Part shown: piece by piece, positions 1 to 9,396 of the stretch
Position numbering within the stretch: the first letter of the stretch is position 1
Layout: every line of letters starts with the position of its first letter
NCBI GenBank assembly: GCA_002438845.1
Contig: DJRG01000039.1
Location: forward strand, 25,418 to 38,839
Length of the DNA: 13,422 bases
Source of the DNA: Bacteroidales bacterium UBA6366
GTDB taxonomy: Bacteria; Bacteroidota; Bacteroidia; Bacteroidales; UBA932
Direction: 5' to 3'
Position numbers and translations under genes: made by a program
The notes under the pieces: model-generated
What the model was told of the DNA's origin: nothing
Seen by the model: only the letters and a program-made list of their open reading frames with translations
Databases searched by the model: none

Positions 1-1380
1 ATCCACACTTCACCTCATCAGCCTGTCGATGATAAGATCCCTGGACTTGGCCTCGGCAAATGGGGACAATGGTTCGACAGGCATCAGACATGGGCCGATC
101 AGGCTAAAGTCTGGACGGATTACCTCTCGCGCAGTTGCTTCATGCTTCAGCAGGGCCGTTTCGTGGCCGACGTCGCCTACTACTATGGTGAGGACAACAA
201 CGTCACAGGCATCATGCTCAAGAAAGCCCCAGCGCTGCCTTACGGCTACAACTACGACTATTTCAGCCCGTCAGTGATCCGAGATCTGGCCAAGGCCGAC
301 AACGGAGAACTGACCGTGCCAAGTGGAATGAGGTACAAAGTCCTGATGCTCGATGCTAACGTCAAGCACATGTCGATCGACATCCTGCGAAAAATCAAGG
401 AGTTCGCCGACGCCGGAATCACCATCTGCGGAGCCAAGCCTTCCAAACTCGCCAGCAACACAGGCACAGAGGAAGAGTTCAAGGCTCTTGTGAACGACAT
501 CTGGAACTCTGGGCGCAAGAACGTCACAGCCGGAGTGCCAGCCGAGAAGGTTCTTTCAAGAATGAATCTCAAACCCGACTTCACCATAGTGAACGGAAAC
601 AGTAAGGACATCAAGTTCGTGCACAGGACGCTGGGCAACGGTGAGATCTACTGGGTTACAAACCTTTCCAAGGACACCAGAGAAATCACGGCATCATTCA
701 GAACAACCGGCAAAAAACCCGTCATCTGGCATGCTGAGGACGCGTCCACGGAGCCAGCCGGCTATGAGTTTGCCGACGGCAGGACAAACGTAAGGATGAC
801 CCTGACCCAGCATCAGTCCGTCTTTGTGATGCTCACAGATGACACTGATGTAGCCAAGACCGAACTGCCACAGATCTCTACTGAGATTTTGGCGGAGATC
901 AACACTCCATGGTCGGCCAAATTCCAGCAGGGGCGCGGAGCTCCGGAGAGCACTACATTTGACAAACTCACCTCATTGACAGAGAGTTCCGAGGCCGGGA
1001 TTCAGTACTTCTCCGGAGCGGTGACATATTCAAACACCTTCAAGCTAAAAAAGAAAGAAATTCGGAGCAAGGATTCCGTCATTCTGGATTTAGGGGAATT
1101 GAAAGACTTGGCGGAAGTGACCGTGAACGGCAAGAATTTGGGTGTGATTTGGAACGCCCCGTTCATGGTTGACATCACCAAGGCTCTGAGGAACGGAACA
1201 AACACTATTGAGGTCAAGGTCATCAACATGTGGCACAACCGCCTCGTTGGAGATGTTCAGCCGGGAGTGACAGAAAAAATCACCTACACCCAAATGGAGT
1301 TCTTCAAGCCTGATGAGCCTCTGCTTCCAGCCGGTCTGTTAGGACCTGTCAGAATTATAGGACAAACTATAGACAAATAA
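1..1380 (+). CDS. Alpha-L-rhamnosidase, GH106 family (5' end cut off by window)
   Basis: The reading frame is open from the first base and ends at TAA 1378-1380, giving 459 visible residues; the N-terminal part lies outside. The visible start contains HTSPHQPVDDKIPGLGLGKW, then QWFDRHQTWA and MLQQGRFVADVAYYYGEDN, which I recognise as GH106 rhamnosidase-type sequence. The last roughly 110 residues form a galactose-binding-like beta-sandwich (LDLGELKDLAEVTVNGKNLG, then WNAPFMVDIT and NMWHNRLVGD, ending LPAGLLGPVRI). Known GH106 enzymes remove terminal alpha-L-rhamnose from plant polysaccharides such as rhamnogalacturonan by inversion, usually in the periplasm or on the cell surface. The signal peptide cannot be seen. 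The next gene starts 4 nt after the stop, so this is probably the upstream member of an operon. The family call is firm; exact substrate linkage is not determinable. Confidence 0.9.
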   Translation: MHTSPHQPVDDKIPGLGLGKWGQWFDRHQTWADQAKVWTDYLSRSCFMLQQGRFVADVAYYYGEDNNVTGIMLKKAPALPYGYNYDYFSPSVIRDLAKADNGELTVPSGMRYKVLMLDANVKHMSIDILRKIKEFADAGITICGAKPSKLASNTGTEEEFKALVNDIWNSGRKNVTAGVPAEKVLSRMNLKPDFTIVNGNSKDIKFVHRTLGNGEIYWVTNLSKDTREITASFRTTGKKPVIWHAEDASTEPAGYEFADGRTNVRMTLTQHQSVFVMLTDDTDVAKTELPQISTEILAEINTPWSAKFQQGRGAPESTTFDKLTSLTESSEAGIQYFSGAVTYSNTFKLKKKEIRSKDSVILDLGELKDLAEVTVNGKNLGVIWNAPFMVDITKALRNGTNTIEVKVINMWHNRLVGDVQPGVTEKITYTQMEFFKPDEPLLPAGLLGPVRIIGQTIDK

Positions 1381-1384
1381 AACC

Positions 1385-2398
1385 ATGAGTTTCAAGAAGA
1401 TTCTTTCCGCTCTCATACTAGTGACGGTCTGCCTTTCGGCAACGGCCAGAAAACCGGTCAAACCTTTGCTCAAGTTCAGAGGCGACGGTGATTTCAAGAT
1501 TCTCCAGTTCACGGACACTCATCTGATCCCGTCAAACGCCACGACACCGTTGGTCTGGGAGAACATAAGAAACGCTGTGACAGGAGAGAAACCGGATCTC
1601 ATCATGCTGACCGGAGATCAAGTCTATGCCAAGCCAGCCCTTGACAACTACAAGGCTATCCTTGACACCCTCGATAAATTCGGAGTCCCTTACGGAATCG
1701 TGTTCGGCAACCACGACAAGGAATTCGACCAGACAAACGCTTCCCTATTGAAAGAAGCGATGTCGCATCGGCTTTGCGTGACATACGACACTCCTGGGCT
1801 GCACGGAGAAGGCAACTGTTTCTTGGAAATAAAGTCTCATTCCGCTGACACCACGGCATCGGTGATCTGGTGCTTCGATTCCGGAAGCGAGTCTCCCCTT
1901 TCAAAGAAAGTCACCAAGAATTACGACTATGACTACGTGCATTCCGACCAAGTGGAATGGTACGGAAATGGCAGCACGATGTTCACCAAAGAACACGGCG
2001 GAAAGCCGTTGCCGTCCATCGCTTTCATGCATATTCCTTTACCTGAATATTCCTACGTCTTCAAGGAAGACCCTAATTTCAAGGCCTATGGAACCCATCG
2101 AGAGACAATTTGCTCTTCTCATTTCAACTCAGGGCTTTTCTGCAAGATGCTTGAATGCGGGGATGTGATGGCGGTGTTCTGCGGACATGATCACGACAAC
2201 GATTACTCTGTGGGATACTACGGCATCATGCTGGCCTACGGGCGTTACAGCGGAGCGGCGACGGTTTACAACAACATCGGGATGAACGGAAGCAGGGTCA
2301 TCGTGCTCCACGAGGGTGAGCGCAGGTTGGATTCCTACATCCGACTTCGCGACGGCTCGACCAAGGACCTTACACATTACCCGGAATATTACAGGTAA
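1385..2398 (+). CDS. Secreted calcineurin-like metallophosphoesterase (Dcr2-like)
   Basis: 337 residues. Residues 1-21 look like a Sec signal peptide (MSFKKIL, then a hydrophobic core, then SATA). The dinuclear-metal phosphoesterase motifs appear in order: DTH at 44-46, GDQ at 77-79, GNHD at 108-111, a lone His at 216 (FMHIPLPEY) and GHDHDND at 267-273. This spacing resembles the Dcr2 / purple acid phosphatase-like subgroup of the calcineurin-like fold. It should hydrolyse a phosphomonoester or phosphodiester in the periplasm using two bound metals; the substrate is unknown. The start ATG lies 4 nt after the rhamnosidase stop, so co-transcription is very likely. The pairing suggests, as inference only, that it acts on phosphorylated glycans or scavenges phosphate during glycan use. 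All metal-ligand motifs look intact. Confidence 0.88.
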   Translation: MSFKKILSALILVTVCLSATARKPVKPLLKFRGDGDFKILQFTDTHLIPSNATTPLVWENIRNAVTGEKPDLIMLTGDQVYAKPALDNYKAILDTLDKFGVPYGIVFGNHDKEFDQTNASLLKEAMSHRLCVTYDTPGLHGEGNCFLEIKSHSADTTASVIWCFDSGSESPLSKKVTKNYDYDYVHSDQVEWYGNGSTMFTKEHGGKPLPSIAFMHIPLPEYSYVFKEDPNFKAYGTHRETICSSHFNSGLFCKMLECGDVMAVFCGHDHDNDYSVGYYGIMLAYGRYSGAATVYNNIGMNGSRVIVLHEGERRLDSYIRLRDGSTKDLTHYPEYYR

Positions 2399-2427
2399 CC
2401 AAAGAAAACCATTTAAACCAAAATATT

Positions 2428-3051
2428 ATGAAAACTGTTTTGAAAGCGCTTTGCGCGGCTGGAGTTATGCTTCTGGGCATGGCATTGCCGGCAAACGCTC
2501 AGACATCCTCGGGTGATGTCAATGGGTTCAATTATGAAGCCAATCTGATGGTCGGGGTGATGCAGATGGCCTACGACAGCGATGAGTTTCCTGGGCGTCA
2601 CTGGTATAAAAGGGACCTCAGCGACATTTACGACCCGTACACCGGTGATCCAGGTTTCTCGGCCTTCTACACAGCGGATTTCAATGTATATCTCTCCAAA
2701 TGGCTGAAAGTCGGCGCCAGCGCGGGCTATGCCAAAGCATGGGCGAATGTGTTCGACCCGCGTGGCAACAAAAAAGTCGGAGAAAAGACATTGAATGATT
2801 ACTCTCTTCTGGGACAGGTCAAATTCACATTCATCAACAGGCAGATTTTCAGAATGTACGCCGGGATCGGAGCAGGAGCATCCGTCTGGAGCGGAAAAGA
2901 CTGCGGAGAATCATATTCCAAGATTCTCCCTGCCGTAGAGTGGATTCCGTTGGGGTTTCAATGGATGGATCATAAGATATACACGACCCTCGAGATTGTG
3001 GTAGGAACCCGAATGGGCGGAATCAGAGGAGGATTAGGTTACAGATTCTAA
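2428..3051 (+). CDS. Small predicted outer-membrane beta-barrel protein, function unknown
   Basis: 207 residues. Residues 1-25 form a clear signal peptide (MKTVLKALCAAGVMLLGM, then ALPANAQ with cleavage probably after ANA). The mature part alternates polar and hydrophobic residues in several stretches, for example FNVYLSKWLKVGASAGYAKA, YSLLGQVKFTF, FRMYAGIGAGASVW and TLEIVVGTRMGGIRGGLGYR, and it ends in Phe. This is typical of small beta-barrels inserted in the outer membrane. I do not recognise a named family. It starts 29 nt after the phosphoesterase and ends 11 nt before the lipoprotein ATG, with no promoter-like TAnnTTTG in the gaps, so it is probably in the same transcript. It could be a porin-like or structural barrel; a soluble beta-sandwich is less likely. 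Confidence 0.72.
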   Translation: MKTVLKALCAAGVMLLGMALPANAQTSSGDVNGFNYEANLMVGVMQMAYDSDEFPGRHWYKRDLSDIYDPYTGDPGFSAFYTADFNVYLSKWLKVGASAGYAKAWANVFDPRGNKKVGEKTLNDYSLLGQVKFTFINRQIFRMYAGIGAGASVWSGKDCGESYSKILPAVEWIPLGFQWMDHKIYTTLEIVVGTRMGGIRGGLGYRF

Positions 3052-3062
3052 ACTTGAATATC

Positions 3063-3698
3063 ATGAAAAGAATTTTATCAATAGCGACAGTGATCGCAGC
3101 CGCAATTCTCGCGGCATCATCTTGCAGCAAGGCTGAGAGAGATTTTTCAGGAAGCGACGGAGAAGTGACCTACTCCATCGGCCCATACATGATGTGCATC
3201 GCCGACAACCTGATTGTCGACAACCTTAAGATTCTGGAATATAAAATCTTAGGGGTGAAGCCTGACATCCAAAGCAAAACCACGGAAATTGAACCTCTTG
3301 ACCCATCCTACAGGATGCCTGGCGTCAAGATCGAGAAAGCGGCAGAGGACAGCACATGGGTAATCTCCAACAAGGGGCTGGAATATTGGTTTCTCGGCGA
3401 CGACTCCTACCCTACCGATTACTCAATCACAGCAAGGATGCTGCCGGGCGACTACGCTCATTTCCACAGCTGGAAGGTCACCGTCAATGGAGAAAGACAT
3501 GAGCAAAAAGGCTATTCCTGCAAATTCACCACACCGGAAACGCCTCTCACCTACACGATTGGAGATTCCGAATATTCATGGGGCAGCTGCCAAGGCCAAT
3601 TGAACATGATCGTCTACAAGGACGGCAAGGCCATAGATTCGATCGTCATGGTACTCCGTGGAGGCCGGAATGACTACAGTCTCGTCAGGACCTACTGA
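3063..3698 (+). CDS. Small lipoprotein, function unknown
   Basis: 211 residues from ATG 3063. The N-terminus is a type II signal peptide: MKRILSIATVIAAAILAASS followed by Cys21, with Ser-Lys after it. An in-frame TTG at 3054 would add only three residues, and ATG 3063 gives the normal lysine-first lipoprotein start, so I chose ATG. The mature part has no motif that I recognise. It has repeated aromatic-rich beta-type segments (residues ~98-107 LEYWFLGDDS, ~165-178 TYTIGDSEYSWGS) and two Cys residues late in the chain. It closes the presumed operon of rhamnosidase, phosphoesterase and barrel protein; a strong hairpin follows 15 nt after the stop. Its neighbour upstream is an outer-membrane barrel, so the two may work together at the outer membrane. 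That is inference from context only. Confidence 0.7.
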   Translation: MKRILSIATVIAAAILAASSCSKAERDFSGSDGEVTYSIGPYMMCIADNLIVDNLKILEYKILGVKPDIQSKTTEIEPLDPSYRMPGVKIEKAAEDSTWVISNKGLEYWFLGDDSYPTDYSITARMLPGDYAHFHSWKVTVNGERHEQKGYSCKFTTPETPLTYTIGDSEYSWGSCQGQLNMIVYKDGKAIDSIVMVLRGGRNDYSLVRTY

Positions 3699-3712
3699 TC
3701 AGAGCAACAAGA

Positions 3713-3764
3713 TTTACGGCAGAGGCCGCTGCGGGAATGTTTCCCCAGCGGCCTCTGCCGTAAA
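3713..3764. terminator. Long perfect hairpin between convergent genes, probable bidirectional terminator
   Basis: Arms TTTACGGCAGAGGCCGCTG (3713-3731) and its exact complement (3746-3764) give 19 perfect pairs. Three more G-C pairs (3733-3735 with 3743-3745) can close a 7-nt loop, with one bulged C. It sits between the stop of the lipoprotein (3698) and the stop of the minus-strand arabinofuranosidase (3780). There is no good U-tract on either side, so classical intrinsic termination is not certain, but position and stability fit a shared transcript end. Confidence 0.75.
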
Positions 3765-3779
3765 AGTTATGCGTCAAGT

Positions 3780-5660
3780 TTACTTTCTTAACGTAGGAAG
3801 CCAGGTCTGGATGTGCTTGCCTTTCCAGCAGTCAACGGAGGAGTAGTCAACCATCTTGATGTCTCCCTCGGTGGTAGGTACAAGGAACTGCATCCTTGTG
3901 CCGGGACGCTCGGCGTTGACAATCTTGACCTTGACCTCACCGTTGGCGTCAGCAACAACCTGGACAGGCTTGTTGTAGTCCGGATCGATGTTCTCGTCAC
4001 GGGCCAGAACCAGCGGGCCCCACTGCACGGCCTGGAAGAACTTGCCTTCAGGATTGCGGCCGTTCTCGGAAGCCTTGATAAGCTTTGCCTTCATGTCGAA
4101 GATGATGTAGATGCTGTCACCGGCCTTCCACTTGCGCTCAAGGTTAAGGTACTTTCCAGCCTCTACCTTGCCGACATACTTGCCGTTCACCTCGACATAG
4201 GTGTTCTCGCTCCATGAAGGGATGTGAAGCTTCACGGTGAACTTCTCCTTGGCGGCAGGATCAACTGAGATACGGACCTCATTCGCGCGAGGATATTCAG
4301 TGACGATTCCAAGCTTCACCTCCTTGCCGGCGGCGGTCTTGGCGGTCACAGTGCCGGCGTTGTAGAGGTTGATCACCGGGCCTTCCTTGGACTGCATCGC
4401 GGCGATATAAGGAAGGTAGGACAGACCGCAAGGGCCGCTGAGGTTGCAGCAGGTCACAGGCTGGCCGTCAATGTTGGTGCCCCAACCGCTGTTGGTCACC
4501 TTCGCCCCATTCAGCAGGTTAACGTAACTGAAGCTCTTTCCGTCCGGCTTCATGGCTCCCAAAAGACCGTTGTAGGCATATTTCTCGATGTAGTCAACGG
4601 CTGTCGGGTCACCGGTAAGGCGAAGGTACTGAGAGCAGTACTTCATCCAGGTCACGCCCACGCAGGTCTCCATCATCCGCTTGATATCAGGGTTGGTCTG
4701 CTCCACTGCGGTGTTGCTCCATCCCTCACCGTTAAGTCTCGGCCAATAAATGTCGGACCCGGCATTGCCGATGATGGTTATTTCATTCTCGATCACATCA
4801 TTGAAGAAGTTGTCAAGGCAGGTCTTCCACCTCGGGTCTCCGGTGGCGCGGTAATATTCAGCCAATCCCTCCCAGACAGAAGTCATCTCGTATGCCTTAG
4901 GGTACGGCTTGCCCACATTATAGAGATGCTCCCCGTCAAAGACCTGCTGGAAGATGTTGCTGCCCTTGGAGGCACCTGTAGTGACGATGTATTCAGCGAA
5001 GTCAAGATACTCCTTCTTTCCGGTAAGGAAGTAGAGTTTCACCATCGGCTCCAGGATTGACGATGATTCGATCTTTGTCGAGCTCCATCCCAAATCGGTT
5101 ATGCTTTTCTTAGGAGCCGGGCCTACCTGGTCTATCACGCTCTTCGCCTCTTTCTCCAACGCCGCAAGAACCCTTGGATCCTGCTCGACATCAGTGTAGT
5201 ACTGAAGAAGGCCGAGCATCACGTACTTTCTCTCCCAGATGTCTCCGTCACGGTTGCCCGGCTGGTCATCAACTGCCGTGCAGCTTATGCTGCCGTTGCT
5301 CTTCTCCGTGGCCATCAGCTTATAGACCAATTCCTTGGTCAATGCCTTGAGCTTAGGATCCTGATTGTAGCGGTAAAGCAGCGAGTTAGTGCGGATGCAC
5401 TTGCCCGGCATCTCGCCGAGGGCGAACTTAGGACGGCCTTTGATGAAGTAGTCGATGACCTTGTCGTAAGGCATCACTCCGTTGACCCAATGGTCGATGG
5501 AGTTCTGGATGTCATCGGCAAAGTAGCCGTTGAATGTCACACTTCCGGCCGGAAGCGGTTCGATCACATCGTCAACCTTCTCCAGATTGAGGTCTGTCTG
5601 TGCGAAGGCTCCGACGGAAAGCAGCATTGCCGCTGCTGCGAAAACGATTGCATTTTTCAT
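3780..5660 (-). CDS. Secreted beta-L-arabinofuranosidase, GH127-type (DUF1680)
   Basis: 626 residues from ATG 5658-5660. The start is chosen because it begins a signal peptide (MKNAIVFAAAAMLLSVGAFA, cleavage before Gln21); an upstream in-frame ATG at 5753 would bury it and would place the promoter inside the gene. The chain has the alpha/alpha-barrel then beta-sandwich layout of the DUF1680/GH127 group. The Cys3-Glu zinc centre known from the Bifidobacterium enzyme HypBA1 is visible: Glu331 and Cys333 in METC, Cys404-Cys405 in VTCCNLSGP. One of the paired Cys is the nucleophile in that family. The enzyme should release beta-L-arabinofuranose from plant glycans (arabinan side chains or glycoproteins) in the periplasm. 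GH146 is a close alternative. One oddity: Cys411 (GPCGL) stands where relatives, as I recall, usually have Arg. It converges on the rhamnosidase operon. Confidence 0.87.
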   Translation of the reverse strand: MKNAIVFAAAAMLLSVGAFAQTDLNLEKVDDVIEPLPAGSVTFNGYFADDIQNSIDHWVNGVMPYDKVIDYFIKGRPKFALGEMPGKCIRTNSLLYRYNQDPKLKALTKELVYKLMATEKSNGSISCTAVDDQPGNRDGDIWERKYVMLGLLQYYTDVEQDPRVLAALEKEAKSVIDQVGPAPKKSITDLGWSSTKIESSSILEPMVKLYFLTGKKEYLDFAEYIVTTGASKGSNIFQQVFDGEHLYNVGKPYPKAYEMTSVWEGLAEYYRATGDPRWKTCLDNFFNDVIENEITIIGNAGSDIYWPRLNGEGWSNTAVEQTNPDIKRMMETCVGVTWMKYCSQYLRLTGDPTAVDYIEKYAYNGLLGAMKPDGKSFSYVNLLNGAKVTNSGWGTNIDGQPVTCCNLSGPCGLSYLPYIAAMQSKEGPVINLYNAGTVTAKTAAGKEVKLGIVTEYPRANEVRISVDPAAKEKFTVKLHIPSWSENTYVEVNGKYVGKVEAGKYLNLERKWKAGDSIYIIFDMKAKLIKASENGRNPEGKFFQAVQWGPLVLARDENIDPDYNKPVQVVADANGEVKVKIVNAERPGTRMQFLVPTTEGDIKMVDYSSVDCWKGKHIQTWLPTLRK

Positions 5661-5692
5661 TATTGTAACTATTGAATATTTCCAAAAGTCTA

Positions 5693-5700
5693 CAAAGTTA
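5693..5700 (-). promoter_or_regulatory. Putative -7 element for the arabinofuranosidase
   Basis: Read on the minus strand, this is TAACTTTG, a full match to the Bacteroidota -7 consensus TAnnTTTG. It lies 32 nt upstream of the ATG at 5660, giving a leader of about 28 nt. No convincing TTTG is seen at the expected -33 distance (around 5720-5725), so the call rests on the -7 box alone. Confidence 0.5.
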
Positions 5701-5827
5701 ACATTTTCCGAGCAACTTCCGACATCAGCCGACAATGAAAACTCAATATTCATAAAAAAAACGCCTCAGAAGAGAATCCGGTCATACTTGTCTGCTTGAA
5801 GAATGTCCACTTCAAAACGGAAACCGC

Positions 5828-5860
5828 TTTTGCCGAAGAGGATTTTTGTTCGTATCTTTG
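5828..5860 (+). promoter_or_regulatory. Promoter of the nucleoside kinase gene
   Basis: TTTTG at 5828-5832 and TATCTTTG at 5853-5860, separated by 20 nt, match both boxes and the 19-21 nt spacing of the Bacteroidota housekeeping promoter (TTTG / TAnnTTTG). The predicted transcription start is about 5864-5867, leaving a leader of about 20 nt before ATG 5886. Confidence 0.8.
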
Positions 5861-5885
5861 TAGATAAGCGCATCAAATCTGGTTT

Positions 5886-7553
5886 ATGGTAAGAATATTC
5901 TGCAAGAACACCGGGACATACAAAGAGTTCCTTGAAGGGACTCCCCTGCTGGACATCGCTCCGGCATTCGAGTTCGACAAACCGTACGACATACTGGCCG
6001 CCAAGGTGAACAATGTGGCGGAGGGGCTGAGGTTCAGGGTTTTCCACAATCGTGATGTGGAGTTTCTGGACTATCGCACCTACATCGGACGCAATTTCTA
6101 CAGCCGCTCGCTCTGCTTTCTTCTGTACAAGGCGACAAGGGACCTGTTCCCGGAAAGCAGGATGACCATCCGCCGGCCGATCTCGAAAGGATATTTCTGC
6201 TCTGTCTACAAGAACGATGGATCTTTCCTGACTGAAGAGGACGTGGAGGCTATCGGAGAGAGGATGCGGGAACTCGTGAGCGAGAATATTCCTTTCAGGC
6301 GCAAGGAACTCCAGATCGAGGAAGCCATCAGGATATTCAAGGAATCAGGAGACCTCGACAAGGTGAAGCTGCTGGAGACGTGCGGCGAGGTCTACATCAC
6401 CTGCTACTCGCTTGGCGATGTGACTGACTATTACTACGATGAGCTCGTTCCGAGCACCGGCTACCTCAAGACATTCGGTGTGAAGCTCTGCCACGGAGGA
6501 ATATTGCTGCGTGTCCCTGACCGCCATCACCCGGAGGATCTGGCCCCTCTTCACGAGCAGCCTAAGACTTTCGAGGTGTTCGCCGAGACACACAAATGGA
6601 ACTGGATAATGGGGCTTTCCAATGTCGGGGACGTCAACGAGTCGATTCTCAAAGGCAACGCCTCCGACCTTATCCAGATCTCAGAGGCATTGCAGGAGAA
6701 GAAGATAGTCCAGATCGCCGAGGAGATCGAGAGACGGCACAACGATCCGGAGAATCCAGTGAAGCTGGTTCTCATCACGGGGCCGAGCAGCAGCGGTAAG
6801 AGCACGGTCTGCAAAAGGCTCAGCGTCCAGCTGAAGGCCTGCGGGCTGCACCCTATCTCGTTCTCGACCGACGACTATTTCGTCAACCGCGTTGACACCC
6901 CGAAACTTCCTGACGGATCCTACGACTTCGACAACTTCGACACCGTCGATCATGAATATCTCCAGAAAGACCTTGTCAAACTCCTTGACGGAGAGGAGGT
7001 TGAAGTTCCTGAATATAACTTCGTCACAGGCCGCCGCGAGTTCAACGGCAAGAATCTCAAACTGGGAGAAAGGTCTGTGCTGCTGATCGAGGGTCTGCAC
7101 GCGCTCAACCCTCGCCTGACGGAGAAGGTTCCGGACAAGGAAAAATTCAGGATATTCATAAACACCATCACATCCATCTCGCTGGACTGCCACAACTGCA
7201 TTCCGACGAGCGACAACCGCCTGCTGCGAAGAATCGTGAGGGATTACCTCAAAGGGGCTTTCACGGCGAGGGAGTCGATCGCGAACTGGCCGAATGTACG
7301 AAGAGCTGAGGTCAAATGGATATACCCGTTCCAGGAGAACGCGGACGTGCTGTTCAACTCGGCCTATCTCGTGGAATTCGCCGTGCTGCGCACCCATGCG
7401 GAGAGAATCCTCGCGACCGTACCGAAGAATTGCCCGGAATACAGCGAGGCGCACAGGCTGCTGAAGTTCCTGCACTACTTCGTGCCGGTTTCAGACAAGG
7501 AGATCCCGCCGACATCGCTGATCAGAGGGTTCATCGGAGGAGGAAGCTATTGA
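5886..7553 (+). CDS. Nucleoside (uridine-type) kinase with N-terminal TGS/ThrRS-editing-like region
   Basis: 555 residues. The C-terminal half is a P-loop kinase of the uridine kinase / phosphoribulokinase family: GPSSSGKST at 299-307, STDDYF at 327-332, NFDTVDH around 350-356 and IEGLHALN at 401-408. It should phosphorylate a nucleoside, probably uridine or cytidine, with ATP or GTP in the cytoplasm. The N-terminal ~280 residues resemble the TGS and second additional domain arrangement found ahead of threonyl-tRNA synthetases; their role in these kinases is not settled. The same two-part layout is common in Bacteroidales and in Thermotoga proteins annotated as nucleoside or uridine kinase. 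No HxxxH editing motif is visible in the region where ThrRS has it, so amino-acid editing is unlikely. A strong promoter lies directly upstream, and ettA follows after 96 nt. Confidence 0.85.
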   Translation: MVRIFCKNTGTYKEFLEGTPLLDIAPAFEFDKPYDILAAKVNNVAEGLRFRVFHNRDVEFLDYRTYIGRNFYSRSLCFLLYKATRDLFPESRMTIRRPISKGYFCSVYKNDGSFLTEEDVEAIGERMRELVSENIPFRRKELQIEEAIRIFKESGDLDKVKLLETCGEVYITCYSLGDVTDYYYDELVPSTGYLKTFGVKLCHGGILLRVPDRHHPEDLAPLHEQPKTFEVFAETHKWNWIMGLSNVGDVNESILKGNASDLIQISEALQEKKIVQIAEEIERRHNDPENPVKLVLITGPSSSGKSTVCKRLSVQLKACGLHPISFSTDDYFVNRVDTPKLPDGSYDFDNFDTVDHEYLQKDLVKLLDGEEVEVPEYNFVTGRREFNGKNLKLGERSVLLIEGLHALNPRLTEKVPDKEKFRIFINTITSISLDCHNCIPTSDNRLLRRIVRDYLKGAFTARESIANWPNVRRAEVKWIYPFQENADVLFNSAYLVEFAVLRTHAERILATVPKNCPEYSEAHRLLKFLHYFVPVSDKEIPPTSLIRGFIGGGSY

Positions 7554-7649
7554 CATTCAACCGACTGACCGACACCGAGGATGCGGTTTCAGCGGCCGGG
7601 AGTGACACTGGCATATTCATAGACAACAATTAAAACATCTACCAACAAA

Positions 7650-9326
<1,677 letters not shown>

Positions 9327-9347
9327 TTATTGCAGGGTTCTGGTGCG

Positions 9348-9368
9348 GGTGCGCCGCGGTGGCGCACC
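9348..9368. terminator. GC-rich hairpin after ettA, possible terminator or attenuator
   Basis: GGTGCGCC (9348-9355) pairs perfectly with GGCGCACC (9361-9368) around a 5-nt loop. No U-tract follows. A competing pairing exists: TGGTGCG (9341-9347) with CGCACCA (9363-9369). It separates ettA from the rubredoxin gene and could trim or end the ettA transcript. Confidence 0.4.
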
Positions 9369-9396
9369 ATAATGTTGCACTAAAACTATAACTGTT

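Larger units (their letters stand above)
5661..5885. other. Divergent intergenic region
   Basis: These 225 nt lie between the divergently transcribed arabinofuranosidase and nucleoside kinase. They contain one promoter candidate in each direction (5693-5700 minus, 5828-5860 plus). There is also a short inverted repeat, TTGAAG (5796-5801) with CTTCAA (5810-5815), which starts 13 nt upstream of the plus -33 box and is too short to claim as an operator. I see no additional gene, RNA or riboswitch here. Confidence 0.6.

Noticed and set aside
73..82. TTCGACAGGC in the rhamnosidase gene, identical to the repeat core
   Set aside because: It encodes the conserved WFDRHQ stretch of GH106 and has no inverted partner, so it is a chance match.
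3054..3062. TTG start for the lipoprotein gene
   Set aside because: It adds only three residues before a canonical lipoprotein start at ATG 3063.
3813..4217. 134-codon plus-strand open frame opposite the arabinofuranosidase gene
   Set aside because: It lies antisense within a well-supported gene and has no recognisable motif; other long overlapping frames (for example 6681-7475 minus and 11593-12039 minus) were dropped for the same reason.
5661..5753. 31-residue N-terminal extension of the arabinofuranosidase from ATG 5753
   Set aside because: The extension precedes a perfect signal peptide and contains the candidate -7 box at 5693-5700.
7554..7649. Search for a promoter or small gene between the nucleoside kinase and ettA
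   Set aside because: No TAnnTTTG box, stable hairpin or plausible small ORF was found in these 96 nt.
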